Counted from the stretch's first letter, positions 28,015-38,080 are shown. The stretch is 64,000 bases of DNA from JAPORY01 sp965215385 (GCA_965215385.1 OZ244059.1:3224001-3288000), one strand, 5' to 3'. The notes: generated by a model from the sequence alone, not told the origin. Numbers and translations: made by a program.

Positions 28015-29389
28015 AGTCAACACAAAATACAGAGGAGGTTGTCCCATGCCCTTAACAAACACGATAGCCGGGATCTGGAATCGATTTCAAGGGGAATTAT
28101 TCCCCAATCTCGCTGAGGACCTCGGCCGCTTGACCGAGAACCACCAGCGTTTTGTCGCGGTTCTGGATATGAAGCCGGTTGAGACGTTTATCCAGACGCA
28201 TTCGTCCGGTCGTGGTCGGCCGCTTGCGGACCGCCGGGCTTTAGCGCGGGCCTTCATCGCCAAGGCGGTTTGGGACTTACCGACCACGCGGGCGTTGATC
28301 GACCGTCTGCAGTGTGACCCCAAACTGCGGTGGCTTTGCGGTTGGGAGCGTGTCGGTGCGATCCCGAGTGAGTCGACTTTTTCGCGCGCCTTTGCTTGGT
28401 TTGCCGAAATGGCACTTCCCGAGCGGATGCATGAGGCGCTGATTAAAGGTGCCTTTGCGGAATCGCTTGTCGGACATATTTCTCGCGACTCGACGGTGAT
28501 TGCAACGCGGGAAAAGCCAAGGTGTCAAAACCGAAGACCCCCCGCAAGCGCGGAAGACGTCACGGCAGCGCACTTACAGTTTGCAGTTTTACCGAAGACC
28601 CCCCCCCCGCAAGCGGGGAAGACCCCGAAAGGGCGAAGCCAGACCCAAAAAGCCACGGCGTCTTGACCGCCAATTGAACGGTGGACTGTCGCTCGAACAA
28701 GTGATCGCCGATCTCCCTAAGGTCTGTGATATTGGCACCAAACGCAACGCCAAAGGCCATCAGATTAGTTGGCAGGGTGACAAGTTTCACCTTGATGTGT
28801 CCGATGGTGACATTCCCATCAGTGGTCTTCTCACCTCAGCCTCGCTGCACGACAGTCAGGCCTCACTGCCGCTGGCGGCGATGACCAACCGTCGGGTGGA
28901 CTACTGTTATGAACTCATGGATGCGGCTTACGATTGTTCGGAAATCGATCAGTATGCCAAGCAGCGAGGACCTGTCGCTCTCATTGATCCTAATCCCCGT
29001 CGCGATCGGGCGCGCAAGCAACGGCTGGCCGCCGAGGCCCAGGCACGAAGCGTGGCTGGTCAAGTGGATCCAGCCAAGGAACGCTTTAAACAGCGTTCCA
29101 GTGTCGAACGGGTAAATGGAGCTCTCAAAGATCGTTATGGCGGTCGCCATATTCGGGTTCAGGGCGCAACAAAGGTCGCGTGTCATCGCTTCTTCGGCAT
29201 CTTGGCCTTAACCGTCGAGCAACGGCTCCGCCTTCACATCTAACCCTTCTCACCGCCGTGCGTCGCGTTCTGGCCTTTGCTTGAGCGCCGCGTTGGCGTG
29301 CGCGGTGGTGAGAAAAAGGGCGAGCAATTCGTGGGAACCAGCCGATTTTGTCGAAAAAATGCGGCGCAACCCTGGATTTTGTATTAGCT
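28015..29389 (+). mobile_element. Insertion sequence with DDE transposase, probable ends
   Basis: Candidate 21-base terminal inverted repeats lie at 28015-28035 and 29369-29389, matching at about 15 positions (shared core ACAAAAT). They frame the transposase gene with 10 bases before its start on the left. No clear target duplication was found, so ends are tentative. Confidence 0.5.
28046..29243 (+). pseudogene. IS5-superfamily-like transposase, frame broken at a C10 tract
   Basis: N-terminal DUF772-type domain (FIQTHSSGRGRPLADRRALARAF, FSRAFAWFAEM) and DDE domain (HISRDSTVI; HDSQASLPL; YCYELMDAAYDC; KERFKQRSSVERVNGALKDR) belong to one protein of about 399 residues. The first half is in one frame to 28666, the second in the next frame. 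A run of ten C at 28599-28608 separates them; with nine C the frame would run through as PKTPPRKRGRPRKG. A near-copy of this segment occurs at about 28531-28555. An AGGAGG site precedes the ATG. Inactive unless slippage occurs. Confidence 0.82.
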
Positions 29390-29645
29390 GGCTATAGCTG
29401 TTACCCGCCCGTCGCTCTCCGCCATTATTTTTGCAAGCGGCTCATAGAAAAACACGCGTATTTAGGCGGTTCAGGACTCACGATAATTATAGTTATGGTG
29501 AATCAGGCTCAATCTTGATGCAAGTCGAAATATCACTGCACTTTTTTTACAAAACATACGGTTTCAATCTACCCACTTGCGTCACACACAACAGCTAAAA
29601 AATCTGTTTCTTGTGCTGCGTTGAGTTTACAAATACGCCGATATC

Positions 29646-30074
29646 CTAATTGCTCAATATAAAGCGATTTCCGTACATAGTTATATGAAACGCCGAAAGA
29701 AAATTCATTCCAAGCAAGATATCATGATTGTGGGGATCATACGATAAGGCTCCAACATCCAAGTCCCTGCCGGTTAGAACATTATAGGGTCCAACAACCC
29801 CTCCCTCATAGATCGCCTGCTGTGTAATTGGAATATCAATGCGGGCTTTATATTTTTTGGTTTTATGCGACGCACCTGTCACCGGAATGATTTACATATG
29901 ACCAATCGCCATCAAATTGAGCTCTTGAACGACCTTATCGGAAATCATCGTGACTTGTGCACCGGTATCCAAAAGTGCGTTGAAACCAATCGGTGAGCCG
30001 TTCGCACCCGAAACAGAAACGGCAGCTACAATAATGATCTGACCATTCGTAATCGTTCCCTCAAACGTGGCCAT
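29646..30074 (-). pseudogene. Retropepsin-like aspartic protease with in-frame stop
   Basis: A 143-codon frame with one TAA at 29892-29894. The first part has the aspartyl protease motif NALLDTGAQVTMISDKVV, the second ends in DILLGMNFLSAFHITMYGNRFILSN, the closing strand and loop of clan AA proteases. Both are in the same frame, and text on each side of the TAA is well conserved, so this is a nonsense mutation or a readthrough site. A GTG four codons after the stop could in theory restart the second half. The start overlaps the stop of the upstream gene (TAATG), implying coupling. Confidence 0.72.
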
Positions 30075-30343
30075 TATGCCGCCACTCCGTTCCCGTTCAC
30101 CAATGTCGTAAAAAATCCGAGAGATTTTGGGGCTTCACCAAAAGTTTCTATCGAGAAGTTGCCTAAACCAAACTTCTCAACGCCAATGGTGTAGGCATCT
30201 TGACTGTCGTTATAGACAGCGACCAACTCCCCATCATGCAAAAGCACCGTCCGACCAAAGTCTTCAGCTTTCATGTTTTCTTGCAGTTTCAAAAATGCTT
30301 CCCAATTTTTCTGAAGCTGATCTTTCTCTGACATTTGATACAT
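30074..30343 (-). CDS. Small partner protein of the retropepsin gene (89 aa)
   Basis: Not assigned to a named function. It has an N-terminal charged helix (KDQLQKNWEAFLKLQENM) and a short beta-rich part with RTVLLHDGELVAVYNDSQDAYTIG. Such small DUF5678-like proteins often precede retropepsin-like genes in bacteria; that link is from memory. It overlaps the protease start by one codon. A second Met three codons in is an alternative start. Confidence 0.6.
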   Translation of the reverse strand: MYQMSEKDQLQKNWEAFLKLQENMKAEDFGRTVLLHDGELVAVYNDSQDAYTIGVEKFGLGNFSIETFGEAPKSLGFFTTLVNGNGVAA

Positions 30344-30440
30344 CTTCGTATATAATTTACATACTGCATCGATTCAACACTGAGGTGCAACAATAGGCAT
30401 TTTTTCACCCGCCTTTAGTGTTCTTCTGAACTGGTGAGCA

Positions 30441-30637
30441 GACGCCGGGGTTATCAAGAATGGTTCGCTGTGTTGTCAGTGGTCAACAGCGGTCGCAATC
30501 TCTAACTGGGACTTTAGATCAGTCTCGGGTCAAGCGCAAGTAAAGTGCAATCCGATCTTTGCACCGGCACCTTGGCTGATCATGTCGACGGCTCGTCGTT
30601 ACGCGATTGAACACTTTCGATAATGCCGGGGTTTAAG
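30441..30637. repeat. Dispersed 196-bp repeat, copy 2
   Basis: Near-identical to 17791-17986, in the same orientation, with the same imperfect inverted ends. The flanking sequences of the two copies are unrelated, as expected for separate insertions. Confidence 0.7.
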
Positions 30638-30975
30638 GGGGCGACAGCCGCCTTTCCGTCTTGATCTGTCGGGCACCGATCGGCGCGCTTCGGCGATACG
30701 ATACGAAGCAACGGCAGATACCCCGATGCCGATTGGAACCGGGAATAGGGCCAGGCTTGTTCGCGGCGGCCGGCGGACCGATACCATCTAATCGACACTC
30801 CTCCGGTGCCCGCGTCCGTTCTTTCATTCCACCAAGAACCGAGATTACCCAATTGTGCCCCGTGTTCTGACCGCAAACCCGTGACGGATTGGCAGACCGA
30901 GAGACGATGTTTTCCCGGTAGCCGATGATCAAGTCGATCATTATGCGGTCGCCATTTTGCGACGAGTATGAGCGT
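30638..30975. other. Stretch without a recognised gene
   Basis: A minus-strand frame (30941-30633, 102 codons) spans most of it but shows no recognisable domain. It may be a scrap of mobile DNA between the repeat and the IS30 element. Confidence 0.3.
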
Positions 30976-31932
30976 TCAGGCCCTGGCCGCGGCCATCACC
31001 TCCTGCGGGGTGCGATACCCCAAGACCTGGCGTGGGCGCGTATTGAAAGCATCCGGCACGCGCTGCACCGCCGCCGCCGTCACCGCGTGGAAATCGGTGC
31101 CCTTCGGAAAATAGCCGCGGATCAAGCCATTCGTATGTTCGTTTAAACCACGTTCCCAAGACGCATAGGGACGGGCAAAGCAGAACGACGCGGATAAGGT
31201 TCGAGCCCTTGTTTCATGACGCGCAAATTCCTTGCCGTTGTCGGCGGTAAGGGAGTGCACCGGATACGGTGCTAGTCGGGTGCTAATGGCCTCAGCAACC
31301 GCTACCGCCGTTTTGCGACGAACCTTCGGGATTAACACGAGTTTCGAAATCCGATCCACCAGCGTGACCAGCGCCCCGCGGTGCCCTTTGCCAATCACGG
31401 TATCCACCTCCCAGTCTCCAACCCGCGACTTGGCCGCAACGCCCTCCGGACGCTCGGAGATGTCCACCCGGTTCGGAAGGCAGCCACGCCCGCGGTCTCG
31501 GCCCGCCGGCACATTCGGCTTCTTGCCCCGACGGCGTAACGATCGCCATAATACCCCGCCGCGCTGCCGATCCGCCCGAATATACTGATAGATCCACTCG
31601 GCGTTCACCGAAACTACCACGTCGAGACGCAAACGACCCGCTATCGGCTCCGGACTCCAGGCCAAAACCAAGAGGCCTTCAATCCGGAACCAGAGTTCCG
31701 CCGTCAGCTTCCACGGCCGCGACGACGCCACCCGGCGACGCTCTCGCGCCTTTTGTTCCGCTTGCTTGTGACGGTACCCCCGTTCACCACTGTTACGACG
31801 AAGTTCCCGTGAAATCGTCGCCGGGTTGCGGTTCATTTCGCGGGCGATGGCACGCAGCGAATACCCGCTTGCCTTCAAGGCGTGAATTTGGCATCGATCG
31901 ACGTCGGTCAGGTGGTGGTAGCCATTTGGCAT
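30976..31932 (-). CDS. IS30 family transposase
   Basis: Full-length DDE transposase of 318 residues. The N-terminal helix-turn-helix block has LTDVDRCQIHALKASGYSLRAIAREMNRNPATISRELRRN; the catalytic part has VGDWEVDTVIGKGHRGALVTLVDR, LTADNGKEF and the Glu region WERGLNEHTNGLIRGYFPKG. The start at 31932 has TAAGGAG 7 bases upstream; a longer frame to 32004 lacks one. No frame damage is visible, so it may be active. I could not find convincing inverted ends at either side. Confidence 0.93.
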   Translation of the reverse strand: MPNGYHHLTDVDRCQIHALKASGYSLRAIAREMNRNPATISRELRRNSGERGYRHKQAEQKARERRRVASSRPWKLTAELWFRIEGLLVLAWSPEPIAGRLRLDVVVSVNAEWIYQYIRADRQRGGVLWRSLRRRGKKPNVPAGRDRGRGCLPNRVDISERPEGVAAKSRVGDWEVDTVIGKGHRGALVTLVDRISKLVLIPKVRRKTAVAVAEAISTRLAPYPVHSLTADNGKEFARHETRARTLSASFCFARPYASWERGLNEHTNGLIRGYFPKGTDFHAVTAAAVQRVPDAFNTRPRQVLGYRTPQEVMAAARA

Positions 31933-32188
31933 CGGAATCTCCTTAATAAAAATCTTCAGAGATTCAGACCAACTCCTGACTCCAATACAACACCTGTGAG
32001 CCAAGATCCTCTAAACCACAACATCGTAGTGTTGCACGTCAGAATTGAACGGACATTGCATAGAACAGTTTGGGAGCAAGGCAGGCTTGCACTTACGGTC
32101 GTCGCGGCTAATGAGCCGTCATAGAAAAACCTTGTGTTCAGATTCAATTTACCCGCAATCACTCTTCAAAAATGAAGTTTGAGGAGAG

Positions 32189-33448
32189 ATGACGGTCCAA
32201 CTAGCCAAGCTAAAGGCCTTTGCCCGTGCGAGCGACGGTGAGCCACCACCAATCTTCGTTGGCCGCAAAGACATACTCATTAATATTGAGGAAGTTGCGA
32301 AAGAAGCGTGGCACGGGAACCACGCTGCCGCCCATGATATGTCTAAGTCTACCCGCATAGTTCAGGGTGCACCAAGTGCCGGGAAAAGTTCATTGATCGC
32401 TGAACTGGTTTCTCGATCCGTGAAGAACGATGACACCGAGCGAACACATCGTGTCTTGGAGCTTGCGGACGAAATGATACGCGCCGATGTATCAACAGCT
32501 CTCACGGCTTTGCCAGGAATGATCGAAATGCCGCAAAGCAATTAGAATGAACTAGCAAGAAAGGCTTTTGATAGGATATGGATATCGGCGGGTCTCGATG
32601 GCTCAACACTGGAGCTTACGCAACAAGGTCAAGCTAGAACACAGACGCCGTCAAATCTATTCGACCTGGCAAAAAACTCAAGCAAAGATAGATGGCCGTT
32701 TCCAATAATTGTTGCGGTAGACGAAGCGCAAAGCTTGCGCGGCGGGGAAGAGACTGCTTATGTCCGTTTCATTCAGTCCATCTATTCTGCAAGTAGCGAT
32801 TTGCCACTAACCCTCTTGCTCGCTGGCTTCGGTGATACCGCAGATTGAGCCAGGGAGATGGACTTGCAACACGGACTGCAAATACACGATATCAGTTGCC
32901 TTACTGAGCCAGAGGTATCGCTGTTTCTGCGTTCAACCTGCAAGTATTTTGGCATTGATAGGCGCGGTTATGAAAGGCAAGTCGAACGCCTTGTTCATGC
33001 TTGCGACGGATGGCCCCGCCATCTTCATTTTGCGATTCAAGCATTAGCCAATGAAGTCCTCAAGCGGGAAGCGATAGAAGGCTTGTCGCGGGTTGACTGG
33101 TCGCACCTAGAGAGGGAGGCAAGGGCTAGCCGCACGCAGTATTATCAGCAGCAGAGGTCGTCCGAAATGAAGATAGCATCTGTGCTCGTGGCCGCTGTCA
33201 TGGATGAATTGCCGATCGACACTGGTCTCAAAGAATCAACCATAACAATTACTGCAATCATGAGATCTATTCAGTCTAAAGTCCGCGATCAAATTGACTG
33301 TCAGCTCCCGAAGGGTATGGACGCCAGCGATTTTGTCGCTCATCTTGTTCATAATGGAGCGTTACATCAAAATGCAGACGGCACGTTCACTTGCCCAATT
33401 CCCTCTCTTCGCAACTATTTGATAGAGACTGGCTATCGTGACGCATGA
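32189..33448 (+). pseudogene. AAA ATPase frame with two in-frame stops
   Basis: One 419-codon frame with no indel, interrupted by TAG at 32543-32545 and TGA at 32846-32848. Walker A is GAPSAGKSSL at residues about 60-69; Walker B is IIVAVDEAQSLRGG near residue 173. DLPLTLLLAGFGDT follows as a sensor-1-like strand, then a helical part with ACDGWPRHLHFAIQALAN and a C-terminal winged-helix-like part ending in PSLRNYLIETGY. This matches Orc/Cdc6-like or TniB-like AAA proteins of mobile elements. A GAGGAG precedes the ATG. Probably recently inactivated. Confidence 0.78.
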
Positions 33449-33623
33449 GAAAAACCGACCTCGTGGGGTCGATAATCTGCTCAGCGCGGCGCACTAAATG
33501 ATCAACTGTCGGGCTCAAACAGAGATCTTCGCCGGAGGAGATGAATCCAAGTGATCGTAACGACGAAAAGAAGCAAACTTCGGCTCCACCATAGGCTATC
33601 AAAGAAAATGTGCAGAAGACCCC

Positions 33624-34331
33624 CTATCCCGGCCCGTTGACCAATAAAATTTCTGGCAAGATCCGATCAGCCTCCGCCATCGCGGTGGCGAGCTTGCAAA
33701 TATCCTCGCCAGGAAAAAAACGCGCTCGCAGCACCGTGGCCATTGGTCGCGGGGCTAAAATCCGTACCAAAGGGCCCGTCTTGGTCGTTTCTGCCGCCCA
33801 ACTCCGAACAAAAGAGATCTGGCTGGACTTGGTGGAACCATATGCACCGAAAAACTTCGCACCGAATTTATCAGCGTCGTCAAAAAATACCGCCGAAGCT
33901 TGAGTTTTAAGCAGCGGTGTGAGGTAGGTAACCAAACGAAACGTCGCGTCCAAGTTCACAGCAATCGCCTGCTGCCAGTCCTGCAAGTCAATATGACCAA
34001 CTGGCGAGAGAGAACCTGCGTAGATTGCCGTATGAACCCATAAGTCAATCCGTCCCCAACGGTCATGAATGGCGCGGCAGAGTTCTTGAGTAGCCCGGTC
34101 TTCAGTGAGATCAGTCGGAGCTAAAGTAACCGTCCCACCAGCCCCTTTGATACGATCATCAAGATTTTCTAATGCACCAACGGTGCGTGCGACGGCGATA
34201 ACATGATGCGTGCGACCAAGGAGTTCCGCCAGTGCGCAGCCGAGCCCTCGTGAGGCTCCGGTAACGAGTGCGATCGGTTTTATCACAACGCTCGCAGGGC
34301 TCTCAAAAGAGCCACCAAACCAGGTTGGCAA
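33624..34331 (-). CDS. Short-chain dehydrogenase/reductase, atypical active site
   Basis: Rossmann-fold protein of 235 residues. Cofactor loop TGASRGLG and the YGSTK Tyr/Lys pair are present, and NLDATF stands where the NxxxT Asn lies. The Ser expected 13 residues before the catalytic Tyr is Asp (FFDDADKFGAKFFGAY), so normal catalysis is doubtful. Substrate unknown. The gene follows purF by 120 bases, an arrangement common in alphaproteobacteria. A GTG near 34289 may be the true start, since family members begin shortly before the cofactor loop. Confidence 0.85.
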   Translation of the reverse strand: MPTWFGGSFESPASVVIKPIALVTGASRGLGCALAELLGRTHHVIAVARTVGALENLDDRIKGAGGTVTLAPTDLTEDRATQELCRAIHDRWGRIDLWVHTAIYAGSLSPVGHIDLQDWQQAIAVNLDATFRLVTYLTPLLKTQASAVFFDDADKFGAKFFGAYGSTKSSQISFVRSWAAETTKTGPLVRILAPRPMATVLRARFFPGEDICKLATAMAEADRILPEILLVNGPG

Positions 34332-34452
34332 TGCCGATCAATACAAGTCGCCCGGTGATAGTTTGAGGTTGTCAAACTGCAAATTTTTATACCCGTTCAA
34401 CAGCAGTTGCGGCCCACGCTATAGAAAGTCTCCAAGTCCGACATACGAGGAA

Positions 34453-35955
34453 TTACTCAGCCGCTTTCAATTCAAACCCTTGATTGATCATATCGGCGGG
34501 AATTATTGGATATTCGCCGGAAAAGCAGGCGTCACAATATTGTGGACAGTCGGCATTGCGTCCTTCGGATTCACCGACGGCACGATAGAGACCATCAAGC
34601 GAAATGAACTTCAGACTATCAATCATTAAATGCTCACGCATCTCTTCTTCGCTCATAGTCGCCGCCAACAACTTTTCTCGCTGTGGCGTATCGACGCCAT
34701 AGAAGCAGGGCCACGCTGTGGGGGGACTTGCAATTCGAAAATGCACCTCGGCCGCACCAGCGTTCAAAATCATCTCTTTGATTTTGCGTGACGTCGTCCC
34801 GCGTACGACCGAATCATCAACGAGGACAACGCGCTTTCCGCATATAAGAGCACAATTAACGTTGAGCTTCAGCCGAACGCCCATGTTGCGAATCTGTTCG
34901 GTCGGCTCAATGAAGGTGCGACCGACAAACTGATTACGAATAATGCCCATCCCGAAAGGAATTCCCGACTGCTGAGCATAACCAATCGCTGCCGGCGTAC
35001 CGGAGTCTGGTACTGGGCAGACGAGATCAGCCGCAACGGGTGCCTCTTTTGCCAACTCGGCACCAATCGCTGCACGGGTCTCGTATACCGACCGACCGCC
35101 AATCAAAGAGTCAGGTCTTGAAAAATAAACATGTTCAAAAATACAAAAGCGCGACTTTGCCGCACCAAAAGGGAAGTGGCTTTTGACATCGACATCGTTG
35201 ATCACAACCATCTCGCCGGGTTCAATTTCACGAACAAAGTTAGCACCGATTATATCTAACGCACAGGTTTCCGAACTCAGTACCCAACCCTCGCCGACGC
35301 GGCCGAGCACTAATGGTCGTACACCGAGCAGGTCACGCACCCCGATGAGTTTGGTGCGGGTCATCGCCACCACCGAAAATGCACCCTCAACGACTCGCAG
35401 GGCCTCCTCCATGCGATCAGGAATGGCACGCCCCTTTGATCGCGCCATCAAATGAATAATGCACTCACTGTCAGTTGAGGATTGAAAAATAGATCCCTGT
35501 TCAATTAATTCGCGTCGAAGTTGATTGGCATTGGTTATGTTACCGTTATGCGCAATGGCGGCACCGCCCATCGCAAACTCACCGAAAAACGGCTGCACGT
35601 CTCGAATAGCAGTTTGCCCAACCGAACCCGTCTTTGACCCTGTCGTCGAATAGCGAACATGCCCAATCGCCAGCGACCCCGGCAAGGTCTCCATGACCTC
35701 AGTATTGGTAAAATTATCTCTCACATAGCCAAAGTGCCGCGCTGAATTGAAACCACTCTTGCTACTATATGATACAATTCCGCCAGCCTCCTGACCGCGA
35801 TGTTGCAGCGCGTGAAGACCAAGTGCGACAAAGCTGCCAGCGTCAACAACGCCAATAACGCCAAAAATACCGCACTCCTCGTGGAACTTGTCAGTCCCAA
35901 AGTCAAACGGATGAAGCGTTTCACGAGGAGAATTTATCTGGGCGTGTTCGGTCAA
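34453..35955 (-). CDS. purF: Amidophosphoribosyltransferase
   Basis: First committed step of purine synthesis: PRPP plus glutamine gives phosphoribosylamine. Cys28 in EECGIFGV becomes the N-terminal nucleophile after loss of a 27-residue propeptide. The glutaminase part shows LGLHALQHRGQEAGGI and GHVRYSTTG, the transferase part the PRPP loop VVLVDDSVVRGTTSRK. CPQYCDACFSGEYP at the C-terminus holds Cys like those of the iron-sulfur type known from Bacillus. Length 500 aa is normal. Lies after cvpA with 126 bases between. Confidence 0.97.
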   Translation of the reverse strand: MTEHAQINSPRETLHPFDFGTDKFHEECGIFGVIGVVDAGSFVALGLHALQHRGQEAGGIVSYSSKSGFNSARHFGYVRDNFTNTEVMETLPGSLAIGHVRYSTTGSKTGSVGQTAIRDVQPFFGEFAMGGAAIAHNGNITNANQLRRELIEQGSIFQSSTDSECIIHLMARSKGRAIPDRMEEALRVVEGAFSVVAMTRTKLIGVRDLLGVRPLVLGRVGEGWVLSSETCALDIIGANFVREIEPGEMVVINDVDVKSHFPFGAAKSRFCIFEHVYFSRPDSLIGGRSVYETRAAIGAELAKEAPVAADLVCPVPDSGTPAAIGYAQQSGIPFGMGIIRNQFVGRTFIEPTEQIRNMGVRLKLNVNCALICGKRVVLVDDSVVRGTTSRKIKEMILNAGAAEVHFRIASPPTAWPCFYGVDTPQREKLLAATMSEEEMREHLMIDSLKFISLDGLYRAVGESEGRNADCPQYCDACFSGEYPIIPADMINQGFELKAAE

Positions 35956-36081
35956 GGGAATCTCCGCAATCCGATGCGTCCAAGTTCATTGACTAGATGA
36001 TCCTGAAGGCGTTGTCATCAAGCATAAGAGTTTTTTGGCAGAGCGACCTTTCGGCCAACAGTCATACGCAAACAAAGTTCG

Positions 36082-36627
36082 TTAGGCACAACGGCGCAAC
36101 ATATGCTCATATTGCCGTGTAATCCATTCTAGAGTGACATCGGCATCACTCTGCTCAATTTGATCTGAAAACTGGTCATAAATCGCCGCCGCCTGGCTAT
36201 TCACTAACACATCGGTATTGGGCAACACAGTGTTGGCAACAAAAATCACAATGGCGACCAACAATACCCCGCGAGCAAAACCAAAGAGAAAACCAAAGCC
36301 TTGATCAACACGCCCGAGCGTAGATTGACGAACGACTGATGCCAAATATGGCGTGAACAAACTCACAATGATGAGCGCGAAGGCAAACACAACGGCAAAA
36401 GCCGCAAGCACCCCCAATTCGCAACTATTGGAAAAAAAATCACCAATCACTGGCAAGAGTTTGATCAGCGGCTCTACTTGCGGGGCAAAGATAAAGGCAA
36501 CAAGTGCACTGCCGACCCATCCAGAAATAGCCAGAAACTCGCGCACAAATCCTCGCGAGTAGGCCAAAATCGCCGACAAGAGAATCACGATGGCCGCGAT
36601 ACCATCAATCAATAGAAAGCTATCCAT
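36082..36627 (-). CDS. cvpA: CvpA family membrane protein
   Basis: Inner-membrane protein of 181 residues with four hydrophobic segments. It begins with the family pattern DGIAAIVILLSAILAYSRGFVREFLAISGWVG and has the LGRVDQGFGFLFGFARGVLLV block. First described for colicin V production; in many bacteria it helps resist envelope stress. Its start overlaps the radA stop by 8 bases and purF follows, the classical cvpA-purF pair. Confidence 0.93.
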   Translation of the reverse strand: MDSFLLIDGIAAIVILLSAILAYSRGFVREFLAISGWVGSALVAFIFAPQVEPLIKLLPVIGDFFSNSCELGVLAAFAVVFAFALIIVSLFTPYLASVVRQSTLGRVDQGFGFLFGFARGVLLVAIVIFVANTVLPNTDVLVNSQAAAIYDQFSDQIEQSDADVTLEWITRQYEHMLRRCA

Positions 36628-38014
36628 GCGCCGCTTTTCTGTCTTTCAATCCGCTCGTGCCAAACACAATACCAACAAAATCCGAAAGGTCGGTGACGTC
36701 AACCAAATCGATCCCAGTAATCGTTTCCGACTTTTTGCTAACGGGTGCAATGGCACTCGAGAAACCAAGTTTCTGCGCTTCTTTCAATCGACTTTCGGCT
36801 TTTGAGGCGGGGCGAAGAGCGCCAGAGAGCGAAATTTCACCAAATACAACCGTTTTTTCTGGTAGCGAGACATCTTCGCGTGAGGAAAGTAAAGCGGCGG
36901 CAACAGCAAGGTCAGCTGCGGGTTCGTGAATTTTTAATCCACCAGCAACGTTTAGGTAGACGTCTAAACCAACGAACGGAACGCCGCAACGCGCCTCCAA
37001 GACGGCAAGAACCATTGCCAAACGGCCGCTATCCCACCCGACGACGGCGCGTCGGGGCTGGGCGTGGGGCGAGGGTGCTACCAGCGCCTGAATTTCTACC
37101 AGAACCGGACGGGTACCCTCAATCCCGGCTAAAACCACGGAACCGGGGGAGACATCTCTGCCCTCGGAGAGAAATAATGCGGAGGGATTGGCGACTTCTG
37201 CAAGACCCCGCCCGGTCATTTCGAAAACCCCGATTTCATCGGCGGGACCAAAGCGATTCTTTACCGCTCGCAAAATACGGAAATGGTGTCCTCGTTCACC
37301 TTCAAAGTACAAGACCGTATCAACCATGTGTTCGATGACGCGTGGTCCAGCAATTTGTCCTTCCTTCGTTACATGACCAACCAAGACCACGGCCGTGCCG
37401 AAACGCTTGGCAAATGTTGTCAACTCGTGAGCGGCCGCCCGCACTTGGGTAATACTGCCCGGCGAACTCTCGACAAAATCGGCCCAGATGGTTTGAACCG
37501 AGTCAATAATTGCGAGTGCCGGTCGCTCGGCTTCGAGCGTCGTACGAATATCACGCAGGCTTGTTTCGGTCGCTAATTTGACCGGTGCCGCAACGATGCC
37601 GAGGCGGTGGGCTCGCATTTGGATTTGACTGGCTGCTTCCTCGCCGGAGACATACATAACTTTTAATCCAGCGGTCGCAAATTTTGCGCCGACCTGTAAC
37701 AGCAGTGTTGATTTTCCGATTCCAGGATCACCCCCAACTAGTGTTGCTGAAGCTGGAACCAAGCCGCCGCCGATTACGCGATCAAATTCTGCAAAGCCCG
37801 ATTTATCGCGCTGCAGTTCCGATTCGGAAAAGTTAAGATCAGTTAGTGAGATTTTGGTGCCGCGCTTTCGTCCCAATGACTTCGACTTGGGACCAGTATC
37901 AAGATTAGCCTTGACTTCTAGGGTATTCCACTCGCCGCAGGCATCACACCGACCAGCCCACTTGGTCGACTCGGCACCACAGGCCGTGCAAATAAAAATC
38001 TCGGAAGCGGCCAT
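36620..38014 (-). CDS. radA: DNA repair protein RadA
   Basis: RecA-like ATPase that helps branch migration during recombinational repair. N-terminal zinc finger CTACGAESTKWAGRCDAC, Walker A GGDPGIGKST at about residue 95, the RadA-specific KNRFGPADEIGVFEM near 265, and a C-terminal Lon-protease-like domain (GLDVYLNVAGGLKIHEPAADLAVAAALLSS) without its catalytic Ser, as in all RadA. 464 residues is normal. The Met-Ala start lies 66 bases after mlaF ends. Confidence 0.96.
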   Translation of the reverse strand: MAASEIFICTACGAESTKWAGRCDACGEWNTLEVKANLDTGPKSKSLGRKRGTKISLTDLNFSESELQRDKSGFAEFDRVIGGGLVPASATLVGGDPGIGKSTLLLQVGAKFATAGLKVMYVSGEEAASQIQMRAHRLGIVAAPVKLATETSLRDIRTTLEAERPALAIIDSVQTIWADFVESSPGSITQVRAAAHELTTFAKRFGTAVVLVGHVTKEGQIAGPRVIEHMVDTVLYFEGERGHHFRILRAVKNRFGPADEIGVFEMTGRGLAEVANPSALFLSEGRDVSPGSVVLAGIEGTRPVLVEIQALVAPSPHAQPRRAVVGWDSGRLAMVLAVLEARCGVPFVGLDVYLNVAGGLKIHEPAADLAVAAALLSSREDVSLPEKTVVFGEISLSGALRPASKAESRLKEAQKLGFSSAIAPVSKKSETITGIDLVDVTDLSDFVGIVFGTSGLKDRKAAHG

Positions 38015-38080
38015 TAGCGGCTGTTTACCCTACTCGCCAGTTTCTAAGAGAAGCATTTTCGATTGTTCCCCAAAGAAAGG

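Noticed and set aside
30930..32050. Inverted ends of the IS30 element
   Set aside because: Sequences at both sides were compared by eye and no convincing match of 15 bases or more was found.
29646..33448. Stop codon reassignment, because TAA, TAG and TGA all occur inside good frames
   Set aside because: Housekeeping genes in the window use normal stops and show no internal ones. Three different stops in accessory genes fit decay better.
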